This document shows, one piece after another, positions 35,611 through 45,996 of a stretch of DNA of 64,000 nucleotides. Within the stretch, counting starts at the first letter, position 1; every line of letters begins with the position of its first letter. Below the pieces are notes generated by a model, which saw nothing but the letters and a program-made list of their open reading frames with translations, had not been told where the DNA came from and made no database searches. Source of the DNA: Glaciimonas immobilis. Lineage in GTDB: Bacteria; Pseudomonadota; Gammaproteobacteria; Burkholderiales; Burkholderiaceae_D. The stretch covers positions 236,053 to 300,052 of the forward strand of contig NZ_JAAOZT010000003.1 of the NCBI RefSeq assembly GCF_011947285.1, read 5' to 3'. A program made the translations under genes and the position numbers.

Positions 35611-36654
35611 ATGAAACGTCGTACATTTATCTCGGGTTCCGTCGGCAGTGTCGTAGCGGGACTGGCAGGATTAGCTAGCTGGCAGTTTTTGCGACCGCAG
35701 GCTGTCGCTGGTGTTATAAGCCGGAGCGCCGAGCTGCCTTCGGGCCTGCATTTGTTCGCCGGTGCTGATCTGGCATTCGGTACGACGATAGGGATTCAAT
35801 TGCTGCATCATGATCAACGCCAGGCTGAACTGGCGATAGAGGATGCATTTCATGAAGCGAAAAAAATTGATGCGTTGATGAGCATCTATAGCGAACAGAG
35901 TCAGGTGTTTCAACTGAATCGGGATGGCCGACTATCCGATCCCGATCCGCATTTGCTGGTCGTACTCAAAGAAGCACAACGGCTGTCGGTACTAACCGAG
36001 GGCGCATTCGACATAACCGTGCAGCCGTTGTGGATAAAATTTAGTCAGGCGGCAAAGTCGCACACCCTTCCTCCCACTGACGAGGTACGGCATGCGAAAT
36101 CGCTAGTAAACTGGAGAAATCTATCGGTTAGCCCTGCCCAAATTGCATTTAATAAACCCGGTATGGCCATTACCTTGAACGGCATGGCACAAGGTTACGC
36201 GGTCGATCTGGCGCTCGCCGCCATGCAGTCGCGTGGCATCAGGCATGCGCTGCTGGACACCGGCGAATTTATTTCTACCGGCAATAAGTCGGCGCAACGC
36301 CGATGGACCGTCGGCGTGCAAGATCCCCGCGATGCCAGCGCATTCACTGCCGCGTTGCAAATGGATGGGCGCAGCGTAGCGACGTCGGGCGATTATGAAA
36401 CTACATTTACGCCTGACTTTGTCCACAACCATATATTTGACCCGGCCACTGGCGACTCGCCACTGGAATTAGCCAGCGTTACTGTCGTGGCACCCACCGG
36501 TTTGCTGGCCGACGGCATGTCGACAGCGCTCTTTGTATTGGGATCAAAGAAAGCGATGGCGCTTGCCGCCGAGACCGCCAATGTGGACGTGCTACTAGTG
36601 GACAAGCAAGGGAAAACCTGGAAAACGCGTACCTTGCGCGAAACGTTGGCATAA
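35611..36654 (+). CDS. apbE: FAD:protein FMN transferase (ApbE)
   Basis: 347 residues, 12 bp after the nosR-like gene with AAAGGAAAA before the ATG. It attaches FMN covalently to Thr in a DxxTxAT motif, which the upstream gene provides. A twin-arginine-type leader (KRRTFISGSVGS) targets it to the periplasm, where NosR flavinylation takes place. Family motifs ALMSIYSEQSQVFQLNRDG, NGMAQGYAVDLA and DTGEFISTGNK (usually DxGG; here DTGE) are visible, as are HNHIFDPATG and DGMSTALFVLG. Loss of the second Gly is a small departure worth noting. Confidence 0.93.
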   Translation: MKRRTFISGSVGSVVAGLAGLASWQFLRPQAVAGVISRSAELPSGLHLFAGADLAFGTTIGIQLLHHDQRQAELAIEDAFHEAKKIDALMSIYSEQSQVFQLNRDGRLSDPDPHLLVVLKEAQRLSVLTEGAFDITVQPLWIKFSQAAKSHTLPPTDEVRHAKSLVNWRNLSVSPAQIAFNKPGMAITLNGMAQGYAVDLALAAMQSRGIRHALLDTGEFISTGNKSAQRRWTVGVQDPRDASAFTAALQMDGRSVATSGDYETTFTPDFVHNHIFDPATGDSPLELASVTVVAPTGLLADGMSTALFVLGSKKAMALAAETANVDVLLVDKQGKTWKTRTLRETLA

Positions 36655-36857
36655 AGCCCTATCCAAATGAAGTGGTATTGCGTTGCATATTCAATTATTG
36701 CCGATTGGTGTTGCACACGGTCAATAGGTGCCGCTTGTTGTTGTTTTTATTGATCTTGCGGGGAAGAAAACGCGGATTGATATCGCTTTACAAAAGCATT
36801 AAAGACGGTTTTCAGGCACTATTGAGCATTGGTAATTAAATTATTTCAATTCAATAC

Positions 36858-39722
36858 ATGGCATTTAAACAAACCCGCCTTCATCCCGTTCCTGCCCTCC
36901 GCGCCGTTGTAGAAGAATATGAAGACGCTGACTTCGGCACGCGCCATATTCATCTGCGCACCGACGATCAGGAAATGGTATTTTTGGTGGCTTTTCCTAC
37001 CATTCCCGACACTAGCGACGGTCGGGCGCACATTCTCGAACATTTATCGTTATGCGGATCCGCACATTTTCCGGTCCGTGATCCGTTTTTCTCGATGACC
37101 CGGCGTTCGCTGGGCTGGATGAATGCACTCACTTATCCGGAAAAAACTGTGTATCCGTTCGCAACGACCGATCGGACCGACTTTTTCAATTTACTCGATG
37201 TCTATCTGGATGCGGCATTCTTTCCCACGCTTGACTACTATGACTTCTTGCAGGAAGGATGGCGTTTGGCCTTTGAAGACGGCAAGCTGGTGTATCAGGG
37301 CGTCGTTCTCAATGAGATGAAAGGCGCGTTCTCAGACCCTGTCCGCGCACTGGATCATGGCATCAATCAGCACTTGTTCCATAACACTACTTATATGGTG
37401 GAGTCGGGCGGCGACCCTCTTGCCATCCCAAATTTAACCCATGCCGCCTTAAAAGCATTTCACGCAAAACATTATCATCCTTCGCAGGCGGTCTTCATGA
37501 CCGCCGGGAATGTTGACGTTCGCGCGGTACAGGCGATTATTGCCGAACGCGTGCTCACCAAACTGCCCGGCCGTTCAGAACGCATGTTGCCGCAATTGGC
37601 AGCGCCATGGGATGCGCCTAAAAATGCCACTATCGTCATTCCTGCACAGGAAGGAAACGATAGTAAATACGGATTTCAGATGAGTTGGTTGATGGGTGAG
37701 TCGTCCGACCCGGTCGGCAATATACGCGCAAGATTACTGGAGGCAGGCTTACTTGGCGATGCATCGGCACCCTTGTCACGTGCCATGGAATCGGCGGGAT
37801 TTGGCCGCCCTTCTGCACTTAATCATGCCGAAACCAGTTCGCGTCAAATCACCTTTCACGTGGGCATGGAGGGTCTCAAAAAATCGGAAGTCAGCAAAGC
37901 CAGAACCCGTATCTGGAATGCCCTGGAACAGGCTGCGGTGGATGGCGTGCCGACCTCAACGCTGTCGGCCAGTTTACGCGACTTACGCTTCCATCAACGT
38001 GAAATTAAGGGAGGTGGATTGCCGTATGGCTTGCATCTGTTACTGAATGCGTTGCCATTTGAAATGAATGGCGGCGACATCCTGCAGGCCTTTGATGTCG
38101 AGCCGGCCTTACAGCAATTTGATGAGCAGATTAAAGACCCCGCGTTCTTTAAAGAACTGGTCGCATCGTTGCTGAACTCCCCGACCCGGCTGGAGTCCAG
38201 CGTTTTAGCGGATGCCAGTTACGGCACCGACCGGATCCAGCAAGAAACAGCACGTTTGGCAGAAATTGAAAGCAACCTCACCGCCCAAGATCGGTCTCGC
38301 ATCGCGAACGAATCTGCCGAATTATTGCAGCGCCAGCGTCAAGTGATGAACAAGGATATCTTGCCGCGTATCCGTCCTGCTGATGTCACGCCGATGGCCA
38401 AACCGGGTTTTCCGATTCCCCTGGCCGATCAAGGCGTGATCAGCCTGCCGATTGCCTCAAACGGTGTCAGTTACGCGTCAATTCTATTCAACGTTTCCGA
38501 CCTTCCTGCGGATGAATGGTGCTGGCTCAACTTATACGCCGGTCTGGTCCCCGACCTTGGCGTGGGTACCCGGAACTACGAAGACGCGAGCGCCTGGCGC
38601 CAGGATCTGGTACCCGACTTCGAGGTCAATCTGGAAGTACATCAGCCGCTCGATGCCGCCGCCCCGTTACGGATTGCGATGGAGTTCTCCGCCAAGGGTT
38701 TGAAGGAGGAGCAAGATCACATCCGCATGGCGCTGCAGGATACGATCACTGGCGTGCGCTTCGATGAGAGCGAACGGCTGGCGTTTTTGATCGACAGCAT
38801 GATACGTGATGTCCAGAGCGATCTTGCCGAAGATGGGAGCCGCTACGCTGCGCTGGCCGCTTCCGCTCCGTGGTCGCGCGCCAGTCAGTTTGAGGAGGCA
38901 GTGTTTGGTGCGTCCGGATTGCCTTTCTATCGTTACTTGCAAGAGCAGATAGCCAGCAAAAAAGGAATTCAGGCGATTGCCGACCGACTCATAATATTGC
39001 ATCAAAAAATCGTTGGCAGTCCCGTCACGGTATTAGTCGCAGCGGAACCCCAGGTTGCCGTGCTATTTGGCCAGTCATTCGTTAAAGCGTACACAAACAA
39101 TCCACGTTCACCAGGCGGTCCGCAACGCTTTGCAGCGCTGCCTTCCGCTAACGCCGCACTGCATGCTACCGCGCAGGTCAATCATTGTTTCGCAGTATGG
39201 GCGGGGCCGACTATTGCGGAACCGGATGCGGCGTTTGTATCGGTGCTGGCAGAGTTGATGACCAACGAGGTTTTACACAGAACCATTCGCGAGGAAGGCG
39301 GCGCTTATGGCGCGCAAGCCTCACATGCGGTGGGATCAGGGTTGTTCAAGATGACCTCTTTCCGTGACCCGCGCCTGTCTGCGACCTATGCAGATTTTGA
39401 ACAAGCCATTGCGTGGGTGCTGGCCTCGGAACTGTCCGCAGAAAGTATCGAAGAGGCGATTATCAGTGTCGTGCAATCGATGGACCAGCCACGCTCCCCT
39501 TATGCAGAAGCCCATAACAGTTGGGCGCGCAAGCAGATCGGCGTGACAGAAGCAATGCGGATAGCATATCGCCAAAACGTATTGCGCTGCACCGCGAACG
39601 ACCTTAAGGAGGCCGCCGCAAAATGGCTGGTCGATAAGGTACCTAGCCGCGCGGCATTTGTAGGTAACACCGATCAGGATTTGACCACGCTTACGTTAAC
39701 CAGATTGGCATCGCTGATTTAA
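36858..39722 (+). CDS. PreP-type M16C zinc metallopeptidase
   Basis: 954 residues, full length for the presequence protease group of insulinase-like enzymes. The inverted zinc motif HILEH is seen near residue 60, followed by LCGS. The distal Glu is probably in GVVLNEMKGAFSDP, and the family signature NALTYPEKTVYPFATTD is present. Four homologous alpha/beta domains form a closed chamber that degrades unstructured peptides. No signal peptide is present, so it should be cytoplasmic. It has its own upstream region and is not part of the quinoprotein operons. A perfect GGACTG/CAGTCC hairpin (39734-39752) follows the gene. Confidence 0.93.
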   Translation: MAFKQTRLHPVPALRAVVEEYEDADFGTRHIHLRTDDQEMVFLVAFPTIPDTSDGRAHILEHLSLCGSAHFPVRDPFFSMTRRSLGWMNALTYPEKTVYPFATTDRTDFFNLLDVYLDAAFFPTLDYYDFLQEGWRLAFEDGKLVYQGVVLNEMKGAFSDPVRALDHGINQHLFHNTTYMVESGGDPLAIPNLTHAALKAFHAKHYHPSQAVFMTAGNVDVRAVQAIIAERVLTKLPGRSERMLPQLAAPWDAPKNATIVIPAQEGNDSKYGFQMSWLMGESSDPVGNIRARLLEAGLLGDASAPLSRAMESAGFGRPSALNHAETSSRQITFHVGMEGLKKSEVSKARTRIWNALEQAAVDGVPTSTLSASLRDLRFHQREIKGGGLPYGLHLLLNALPFEMNGGDILQAFDVEPALQQFDEQIKDPAFFKELVASLLNSPTRLESSVLADASYGTDRIQQETARLAEIESNLTAQDRSRIANESAELLQRQRQVMNKDILPRIRPADVTPMAKPGFPIPLADQGVISLPIASNGVSYASILFNVSDLPADEWCWLNLYAGLVPDLGVGTRNYEDASAWRQDLVPDFEVNLEVHQPLDAAAPLRIAMEFSAKGLKEEQDHIRMALQDTITGVRFDESERLAFLIDSMIRDVQSDLAEDGSRYAALAASAPWSRASQFEEAVFGASGLPFYRYLQEQIASKKGIQAIADRLIILHQKIVGSPVTVLVAAEPQVAVLFGQSFVKAYTNNPRSPGGPQRFAALPSANAALHATAQVNHCFAVWAGPTIAEPDAAFVSVLAELMTNEVLHRTIREEGGAYGAQASHAVGSGLFKMTSFRDPRLSATYADFEQAIAWVLASELSAESIEEAIISVVQSMDQPRSPYAEAHNSWARKQIGVTEAMRIAYRQNVLRCTANDLKEAAAKWLVDKVPSRAAFVGNTDQDLTTLTLTRLASLI

Positions 39723-40028
39723 TAGCGCCTCAAGGACTGGTTGAAACAGTCCATCACTGCAACTTACCGGGTGCAGCGATGGACCGAATTAATGCCACAA
39801 AAGATACGATTGGGCCGCTTAGCGGGATGTACGCAGTCCGCGATTCACCCCGTGGTCTACATCAATACTTCTTAAAATGATAAATCTAATGTTTGACCAG
39901 TATGGCGAAACTACTAAGCACCGAAAGCGACAGCCCGAATACACGTTTTTAAAACGGGGGTATTTCTCAACAAATTTGAGATTTATTTGGGCAATCATCG
40001 CTGCAAACGCGCTAACGTAGGACGTCTT

Positions 40029-42344
40029 ATGGCATTTAAAACTGTACTGTCCCGTCGCGGTCACGAATATTTACTCGCGCTGCTAGTCGCCTTCAATGTG
40101 CTATTGCTGGTCGGGTTGTGGGTCGGAATTCAGATCTATACAAAGAATGAACGCATAGCCGCTGTTCGTTCTGCAAGTGGTGATATGGATAACCTGGTGC
40201 GTAGCTACGAACAATATATTTTACGCACTCTGCATCATGATGACGAGGTAGTAAAATTTATCAAGTTCCAGTATGAGAGTAACGAAGGTGTAATCGACCT
40301 GCCCAATTTTGTTGAGCGCGGCCTGCTGTCATCGGACATCCTGACGCTGGCGTCAGTTATTGACGCCAAAGGCAACCTTATCGCTACCTCGCGTCGGCAA
40401 CCCATCGAAAAAACCAATCTGCACGACCGTGAGCATTTTCGGGTTCACATAGACGCTGACTCGCAAAAAATGTTTATCAGTAAGGTCGTGCGGGGTCGTA
40501 TTTCGGGTGCGGAGACATTGCAAATGACGCGTCGCCTAAACCATGACGACGGTAGTTTTGCAGGAGTCGTGGTCCTGTCAGCGACGCCATCAACTTTCAC
40601 TGATTTTTATAATAAAGCTGATTTTGGCACCCATGGCATGGTTGGCTTATTGGGAACCGATGGCGCTTATCGCGCAATCCGTATCGGCGATGCGGAGAAG
40701 AGCAAGATCTCCGTTAATTTCCTCGATACACTCGCCATGCTCACCGCTGCGCATAAATCTGAAGCCTCCGTCGTCCTTAGCGCGATTGATAAAACGCCCC
40801 GCGTTACTGCCTATCGGATGCTATCCGAATACCCCCTGATGGTCAGTGTCGGTATCTCGATGGATGACGTTTTGAGAGACGTTAATCTCGCTGCAGTGAC
40901 GCATTACCGATGGGCTGCCGGTGCTACTGGCATCATCCTTATATTTTTGTTCGTCACTGGCTTACTCGCCTTTCAGCTAAAAAAACACCAGATAAAAATG
41001 GAGTTTCTGGCGGGACATGACTCTCTGACGCAACTGCCCAATCGCCTGCTATTTTTACGCCATTTACAAAGCGCGATGGACCTTTTCCCCGCGCAAAGCG
41101 GCGGTACCGCCGTACTGTTTATCGATTTGGATAACTTTAAAAACATAAACGATAGTCTGGGACATGAGACCGGGGATCAGATGCTTTGTGCGGTCGCCCG
41201 ACGCTTGCAATCATCGGTGCGATCAACCGATACCGTATACCGTCTTGGGGGAGACGAATTTACGGTCATATTAAATAATTTCACCAATGATCGATTGGCA
41301 GTGTTGGCGAGCATTCGTATCCTCACCGAACTGGAACAGCCATTTACAATTAATGAGCGATTCTTGTCGATTGGTGCCAGCGTTGGGATTAGCCGATATC
41401 CATTAGACGGCAATACAACCTCAGAAATATTGCAGCACGCGGACATGGCAATGTATCAGGCCAAGACCGAGCAAAAAGGTGCGTATCGCTTCTTTTCGGC
41501 ACGACTGGGGAATGAACTGGCCGACCGCCTGACGCTGGAACAATCAATCCGCGTGGGCATATCGCGGCACGAATTCTTCTTGAACTATCAGCCCAAGGTT
41601 GATTTGCAAACTGAGAAAATTGTTGGATTTGAGGCGTTGATGCGTTGGCGGCATCCGTCGAAAGGAATAGTACTGCCGGGAGAATTCATACCTGTCGCCG
41701 AGACCACCGGCCTTATCTTACCGTTGGGACGGCAAGCTATCGAAATGGCTTGCTCACAAATGCAACGCTGGCATCAGGCAGGTTTGGGCTGGATTCCGGT
41801 TGCAGTCAATGTCTCTGCGCGGCAATTTAACAGCGATCATCTGGTCAAGGACATCTTGGCCGCACTCGCGAAATACGGGGTGCCCTCATCCGTACTGGAA
41901 GTCGAGTTGACGGAGAGTCTGGTCATGGATGACCCTGTGATAGCGGAAACCATTCTGCTAGAACTCCGGGCAATCGGCATCAAGATATCGATTGACGATT
42001 TCGGAGCGGGTCATTCATCACTGGCGTCCCTGATGCACTATTCGGTGGACTGCCTGAAAATTGATCGCGCGTTCATCCAAAACAGTTCCACTGAAATTAT
42101 TCGTGCGGTTATTTCTTTAGCCAAAAGTTTTGATTTGCAAGTAGTGGCCGAGGGTGTAGAAACTAGCACGCAGCGGGATATGCTGAAGGGGCTTTCTTGC
42201 GAAATTGCGCAAGGTTATTTCTATAGCATGCCCGTGACAGCCGAGGAGGTGCCAGACCTCCTGCTAAAGTTTTCAGGTACAAACCCTTTGGAGATTTTAG
42301 GCGATGATTATCAAGCGACACCGGCCCGAAAACATGAGGCATGA
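40029..42344 (+). CDS. Cache-GGDEF-EAL cyclic-di-GMP protein
   Basis: 771 residues from the ATG at 40029 (TAGGAC upstream). An N-terminal membrane helix (LLALLVAFNVLLLVGLWVG), a periplasmic Cache-like sensor region (residues ~45-290) and a second helix (AAGATGIILIFLFVTGLLAF) precede the cytoplasmic catalytic domains. The diguanylate cyclase motif GGDEF is intact, with an RSTD inhibitory I-site five residues upstream. The phosphodiesterase domain has EALMRWRHP and DDFGAGHSSL intact, so both activities are possible. It could supply or remove the c-di-GMP sensed by the riboswitch at 50968-51048, though no direct link is proven. Confidence 0.93.
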   Translation: MAFKTVLSRRGHEYLLALLVAFNVLLLVGLWVGIQIYTKNERIAAVRSASGDMDNLVRSYEQYILRTLHHDDEVVKFIKFQYESNEGVIDLPNFVERGLLSSDILTLASVIDAKGNLIATSRRQPIEKTNLHDREHFRVHIDADSQKMFISKVVRGRISGAETLQMTRRLNHDDGSFAGVVVLSATPSTFTDFYNKADFGTHGMVGLLGTDGAYRAIRIGDAEKSKISVNFLDTLAMLTAAHKSEASVVLSAIDKTPRVTAYRMLSEYPLMVSVGISMDDVLRDVNLAAVTHYRWAAGATGIILIFLFVTGLLAFQLKKHQIKMEFLAGHDSLTQLPNRLLFLRHLQSAMDLFPAQSGGTAVLFIDLDNFKNINDSLGHETGDQMLCAVARRLQSSVRSTDTVYRLGGDEFTVILNNFTNDRLAVLASIRILTELEQPFTINERFLSIGASVGISRYPLDGNTTSEILQHADMAMYQAKTEQKGAYRFFSARLGNELADRLTLEQSIRVGISRHEFFLNYQPKVDLQTEKIVGFEALMRWRHPSKGIVLPGEFIPVAETTGLILPLGRQAIEMACSQMQRWHQAGLGWIPVAVNVSARQFNSDHLVKDILAALAKYGVPSSVLEVELTESLVMDDPVIAETILLELRAIGIKISIDDFGAGHSSLASLMHYSVDCLKIDRAFIQNSSTEIIRAVISLAKSFDLQVVAEGVETSTQRDMLKGLSCEIAQGYFYSMPVTAEEVPDLLLKFSGTNPLEILGDDYQATPARKHEA

Positions 42345-42502
42345 TGAGGTGAAAGCGGATGTCTGGGACGCTTCACGTCATCCAGCCCCGTTCGCGCGTC
42401 ACTGCGCAATCGCCCCGCGCTTACCTGTAGTCCGACATCCCTCAACGAGCCCTGCGTAAGCTCCGCTGAAAGCTCGTCCTTCAGGACGAAGTAAATAATC
42501 CA

Positions 42503-43444
42503 CTATGCAGCAGGACCCTGCTGAGGCAGACCGGAAAGTGGCGGCGGGTTTAGATTCTCGCCCGCGCTCTCGGATGGCCTTGCTATCAGAGGCAGGGGAC
42601 GCGCATCCTTGAATTTACTGGTGAGAAATTCGGCGATACGTCCTTGCGTGGATTCCAGATACGGGATGTTGCTATGATCAGAATCAGGGATAGTTTCATC
42701 CCTCGGTGTGGTCGTCAGCTTTGCGACCAGTAAGTCGGTATGCGACGCAGGAACCACATCGTCACTCGCAGCACGAATGATAAATGTCGGGGCCGATAAC
42801 AACGGTGCGTGTTTGACTGAATCAAAACGATGCCGCAGAACAAACCCTGGTATGGAAGGAAAGCGCCGCTTGGCAATGGCTAATATAGAGTCATAAGGCG
42901 TAATCAAGACCACCGCCGCAACGGGCCTGCTGACAGCCAACTGCACCGCCACGCCCGAGCCAAGACTGCGTCCCACCACCGCGATTTGCCCCGGCGCGAT
43001 ATGCCGATGCTCCATCACCCAATCAAACAGCATGTGGGCGTCTTCAATCATTTTGAGTTCGCCGGGGATGCCCTCAGAATCCCCGTAGCCGCGATAGTTA
43101 ATTGCCAGCACCGTCATGTTCGGGAACATTCTCCAGGCATCTCGCGCGACCCATGAGACCTCTTCCGAGCGTCCGCCAAAATACACAACAGCAGGATGCG
43201 GCCCCGCTGCCCGGGGAGTAAGTAGCCAACCAGAAAGGCGCGTTCCATCCATGCTACGCAACACCACAGGTCGCGTCCGATGCCCGATGCTGCGAGGACG
43301 CTCGACTTCCTTGATACGAACTGGTTTGAAAATGAGTTTGCGTTGAGTAACAGCAACTGCGGCGGTAAAAACGAGCCACCCAAGGGCGACGATGCCCCCC
43401 ATTCCCGTCATTTTTTTGTATTTGATGGGTTTCATATGACTCAT
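42503..43444 (-). CDS. Alpha/beta hydrolase with N-terminal membrane anchor (ABHD/BEM46-like)
   Basis: 313 residues. A single hydrophobic segment near the N-terminus (MGGIVALGWLVFTAAVAVT) anchors it. The hydrolase core has the oxyanion region FGGRSEEVSWVARDAW, nucleophile Ser in VVGRSLGSGVA, Asp in RAASDDVVPASH and His in PDSDHSNI. The group includes acyl-protein or lipid esterases; no substrate can be assigned. A Pro-rich tail (NLNPPPLSGLPQQGP) closes the protein. Confidence 0.88.
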   Translation of the reverse strand: MSHMKPIKYKKMTGMGGIVALGWLVFTAAVAVTQRKLIFKPVRIKEVERPRSIGHRTRPVVLRSMDGTRLSGWLLTPRAAGPHPAVVYFGGRSEEVSWVARDAWRMFPNMTVLAINYRGYGDSEGIPGELKMIEDAHMLFDWVMEHRHIAPGQIAVVGRSLGSGVAVQLAVSRPVAAVVLITPYDSILAIAKRRFPSIPGFVLRHRFDSVKHAPLLSAPTFIIRAASDDVVPASHTDLLVAKLTTTPRDETIPDSDHSNIPYLESTQGRIAEFLTSKFKDARPLPLIARPSESAGENLNPPPLSGLPQQGPAA

Positions 43445-43691
43445 TGTACTGACGTCTTGTGGATGCCGCGACGATTCAATCGTCAGGAATTGTAACGGCG
43501 GCGAAGCTCATCCGGTTCGCACCATCGGGCGCGCTCTGCGTTGCGCACAGTCTCCGTGTTGTTGCGCCGACAGGTACTGAGACAGCTAACTAATGACCAA
43601 ACCCGGCTGCGTAGTGGGCGCAAGCGTGGCTTCGGCGATTGACTGACACCATTCCCCATTCCGCAGTCTTCTAAAAAAGCTTGAGGCAATG

Positions 43692-43722
43692 AAAAGCCCG
43701 CTAAGTCGATGACTTAGCGGGC
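43692..43722 (-). terminator. Rho-independent terminator of ssb
   Basis: GCCCGCTAAGTC (43696-43707), loop GAT, GACTTAGCGGGC (43711-43722); followed on the minus strand by UUUUC. The 12-bp stem is perfect and lies 30 bp after the ssb stop. The rest of 43445-43691 holds nothing I can name. Confidence 0.93.
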
Positions 43723-43751
43723 CGGGATAATTATTGAAGTATCAGTTCAAA

Positions 43752-44306
43752 TTAGAACGGAATATCGTCATCCATATCCGAGAAGTTCGGTGCCGGGCGT
43801 GAGGCTGGTGCCTGTGCCGGACGGGATGGCGCTTGCGCCGGGCGCGCCGGGGTGCTGTTGCCGGATGGTGCGTTATTGTATGACGATCCACCGCCCGCGC
43901 CACCACCGCTTTGACGTGGGGCATCGCCGCCATCGTAACCGCCGTCATCCATTGATGCGCCACCCTGACCCTGACGACTGCCCAGCATTTGCATGGAGTC
44001 TGCAATGATCTCGGTGGTGTAACGCTCTACGCCTTCTTTATCTTGCCATTTGCGCGTTTGCAGACGACCTTCGATATAAATTTGCGAGCCTTTTTTAAGG
44101 TATTGACCGGCGATTTCGGCTAGCTTGCGATAGAAAGTAATACGATGCCATTCGGTCAACTCTTTCTTTTCCCCACTATTTTTATCTTTCCAGCTTTCCG
44201 TCGTCGCAACAGCGATGTTGGTTACCGCTTCGCCGTTGGGCATGTAGCGGGTTTCGGGATCTCGGCCCAGATTACCGACGATGATGACTTTATTGACCGA
44301 CGCCAT
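43752..44306 (-). CDS. ssb: Single-stranded DNA-binding protein
   Basis: 184 residues. The OB-fold starts [21 protein letters not shown] and includes [20 protein letters not shown], both standard. A Gly/Ala/Pro-rich linker leads to the acidic tip MDDDIPF, which recruits repair and replication partners. GGAG upstream of the ATG fixes the start. It lies 30 bp after the MFS gene, an arrangement common in Burkholderiales. Confidence 0.97.
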   Translation of the reverse strand: MASVNKVIIVGNLGRDPETRYMPNGEAVTNIAVATTESWKDKNSGEKKELTEWHRITFYRKLAEIAGQYLKKGSQIYIEGRLQTRKWQDKEGVERYTTEIIADSMQMLGSRQGQGGASMDDGGYDGGDAPRQSGGGAGGGSSYNNAPSGNSTPARPAQAPSRPAQAPASRPAPNFSDMDDDIPF

Positions 44307-44336
44307 ATATTTCTCCTCAATTTTGGTTAACTAAAT

Positions 44337-45533
44337 TTAATGTGTAACCGCGCTGGCTGGCTTACCACGACGCGGTAAATTTTTCATACCGGCAGCGATT
44401 ATAAGCCAACCGAGCGTTGAAATCGCGCCCAAGATGAATACAGATGGCGTTCCAAGGTGTTGCTTAAGCAAACCGCCTAACGCACCGCCACAAAATAACC
44501 CCAACGCCTGAAGAGTATTGTAGACCCCGAGCGCGGCACCTTTGGCGCCTGGCGGAGCGATGCGCGAGACCAGTGAGGGCTGGCTGGCCTCAAGTACATT
44601 GAAGGCGATAAAAAAGGCCAGCAACAGGCCTACCAAAAATGGCCAGTAGACTGCGGCTTGCGAAAACGCCAGCCACATACCGATTTGGACTGCTAGCAAC
44701 AGCGCAATGGCGGCGACAAATACCTGTTTCATCCGACCCTGCTTCTCGCCAATAAAGACGGGTGGCAACATCAACACGAATGAAATCAGGACGACCGGCA
44801 AATAAATTTTCCAGTGTTGCGTGACTGGCAAGTCAGCGTACTGCACCAACGCTGACGGCATAACAACAAACATTGCCATTTGCGTTAAATGCAAAGAAAA
44901 AACGCCGACATTCAACCGCATCAATTCGCCATTGCGCAATATCTCGGACCACGCGACGCGCTTGGGCTTTACCATCGGTGCGTCGGGTACACCAAAAATT
45001 ATCATGGCAATTGCTGCCAACGACAATACGCCCGTAACGACAAAAATGCCGCCCATGCCGACCCACTCAAAAAGCAATGGCGACAGGATCATTGAGAGAG
45101 CAAAAGTCAGCCCGATTGAGCCACCCACCATTGCCATCGCCTTGGTCCGATGCTCTTCCCGGGTCGAGTCGGCGATAAAGGCCGTTATCGCCGCCGAGAT
45201 CGCGCCAGCACCCTGGACCGCGCGGCCAATAATGACCCAATAAATGTTGGGGGCAGCAGCGGCGATGAACGATCCGATGGCAAACAGAATCAACCCGATA
45301 ATGATGATCTTTTTGCGGCCGTATTTATCTGATGCGGCACCAAAAGGAATTTGCCCGAATGACTGCGCCAGGCCATATATCCCCATGGCAAGACCAACCA
45401 ACGTGGCACTTTGACCTCCGGGGAGGGTTTTGGCATATACCGAAAATACCGGCAGGATCAAAAACAATCCCAACATCCGCAACGCAAAAATCGACGCGAG
45501 TGAGGCGCTCGACCGAATTTCGGCGCGATTCAT
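44337..45533 (-). CDS. MFS transporter
   Basis: 398 residues from the Met at 45533, preferred because GAAGGTAG precedes it; the frame extends to 45626 without a ribosome binding site. Twelve hydrophobic segments can be counted. Motif A reads GAASDKYGRKK between helices 2 and 3, typical of drug/proton antiporters (YajR/DHA1-like). Substrate unknown. It forms an operon with ssb. Confidence 0.9.
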   Translation of the reverse strand: MNRAEIRSSASLASIFALRMLGLFLILPVFSVYAKTLPGGQSATLVGLAMGIYGLAQSFGQIPFGAASDKYGRKKIIIIGLILFAIGSFIAAAAPNIYWVIIGRAVQGAGAISAAITAFIADSTREEHRTKAMAMVGGSIGLTFALSMILSPLLFEWVGMGGIFVVTGVLSLAAIAMIIFGVPDAPMVKPKRVAWSEILRNGELMRLNVGVFSLHLTQMAMFVVMPSALVQYADLPVTQHWKIYLPVVLISFVLMLPPVFIGEKQGRMKQVFVAAIALLLAVQIGMWLAFSQAAVYWPFLVGLLLAFFIAFNVLEASQPSLVSRIAPPGAKGAALGVYNTLQALGLFCGGALGGLLKQHLGTPSVFILGAISTLGWLIIAAGMKNLPRRGKPASAVTH

Positions 45534-45996
45534 GCGACTACCTTCGATAACAGATTGATCTGCGGTCTTATCCAGGTCTGTGCCTGTTTCTATGGCGGTC
45601 GCGGTATTTGGGAACGAACTGGTCATGTTGGAGAAAGTAGCGCCTGGTTGTTAAGGCTGGTAATCGGAGGACTCATCGGTGAAAAGACATCGGTTGCGGC
45701 AGTCGTTGATACGCTCACACATGGAATCTGGCTACGCTGTAAGTATGTAAGCGCATGGAACGTAATGCAAACGATGCAAATCAAGATTCAATATCATAGC
45801 AGGGAAAGACAGCGACGCATGACAGCAGTGAAGAGTGCAGTTAACACCGAAGGCAATCGATAAGGCAAGTTTAGCGATTTATTTATTGCCTTACTGCACT
45901 CTGAGGAGGTTAGTCGAGCATGCCATAAGCAGCAGTATTGCCGAGTCAGCAGACGAACACATTCGCTGCTTGCCTACGGTTTTAACTGCACTTAGT
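45534..45996. other. Intergenic region between the fimbrial operon and the MFS-ssb operon
   Basis: About 460 bp that must hold the MFS-ssb promoter. No gene, strong hairpin or repeat was seen. Confidence 0.4.
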
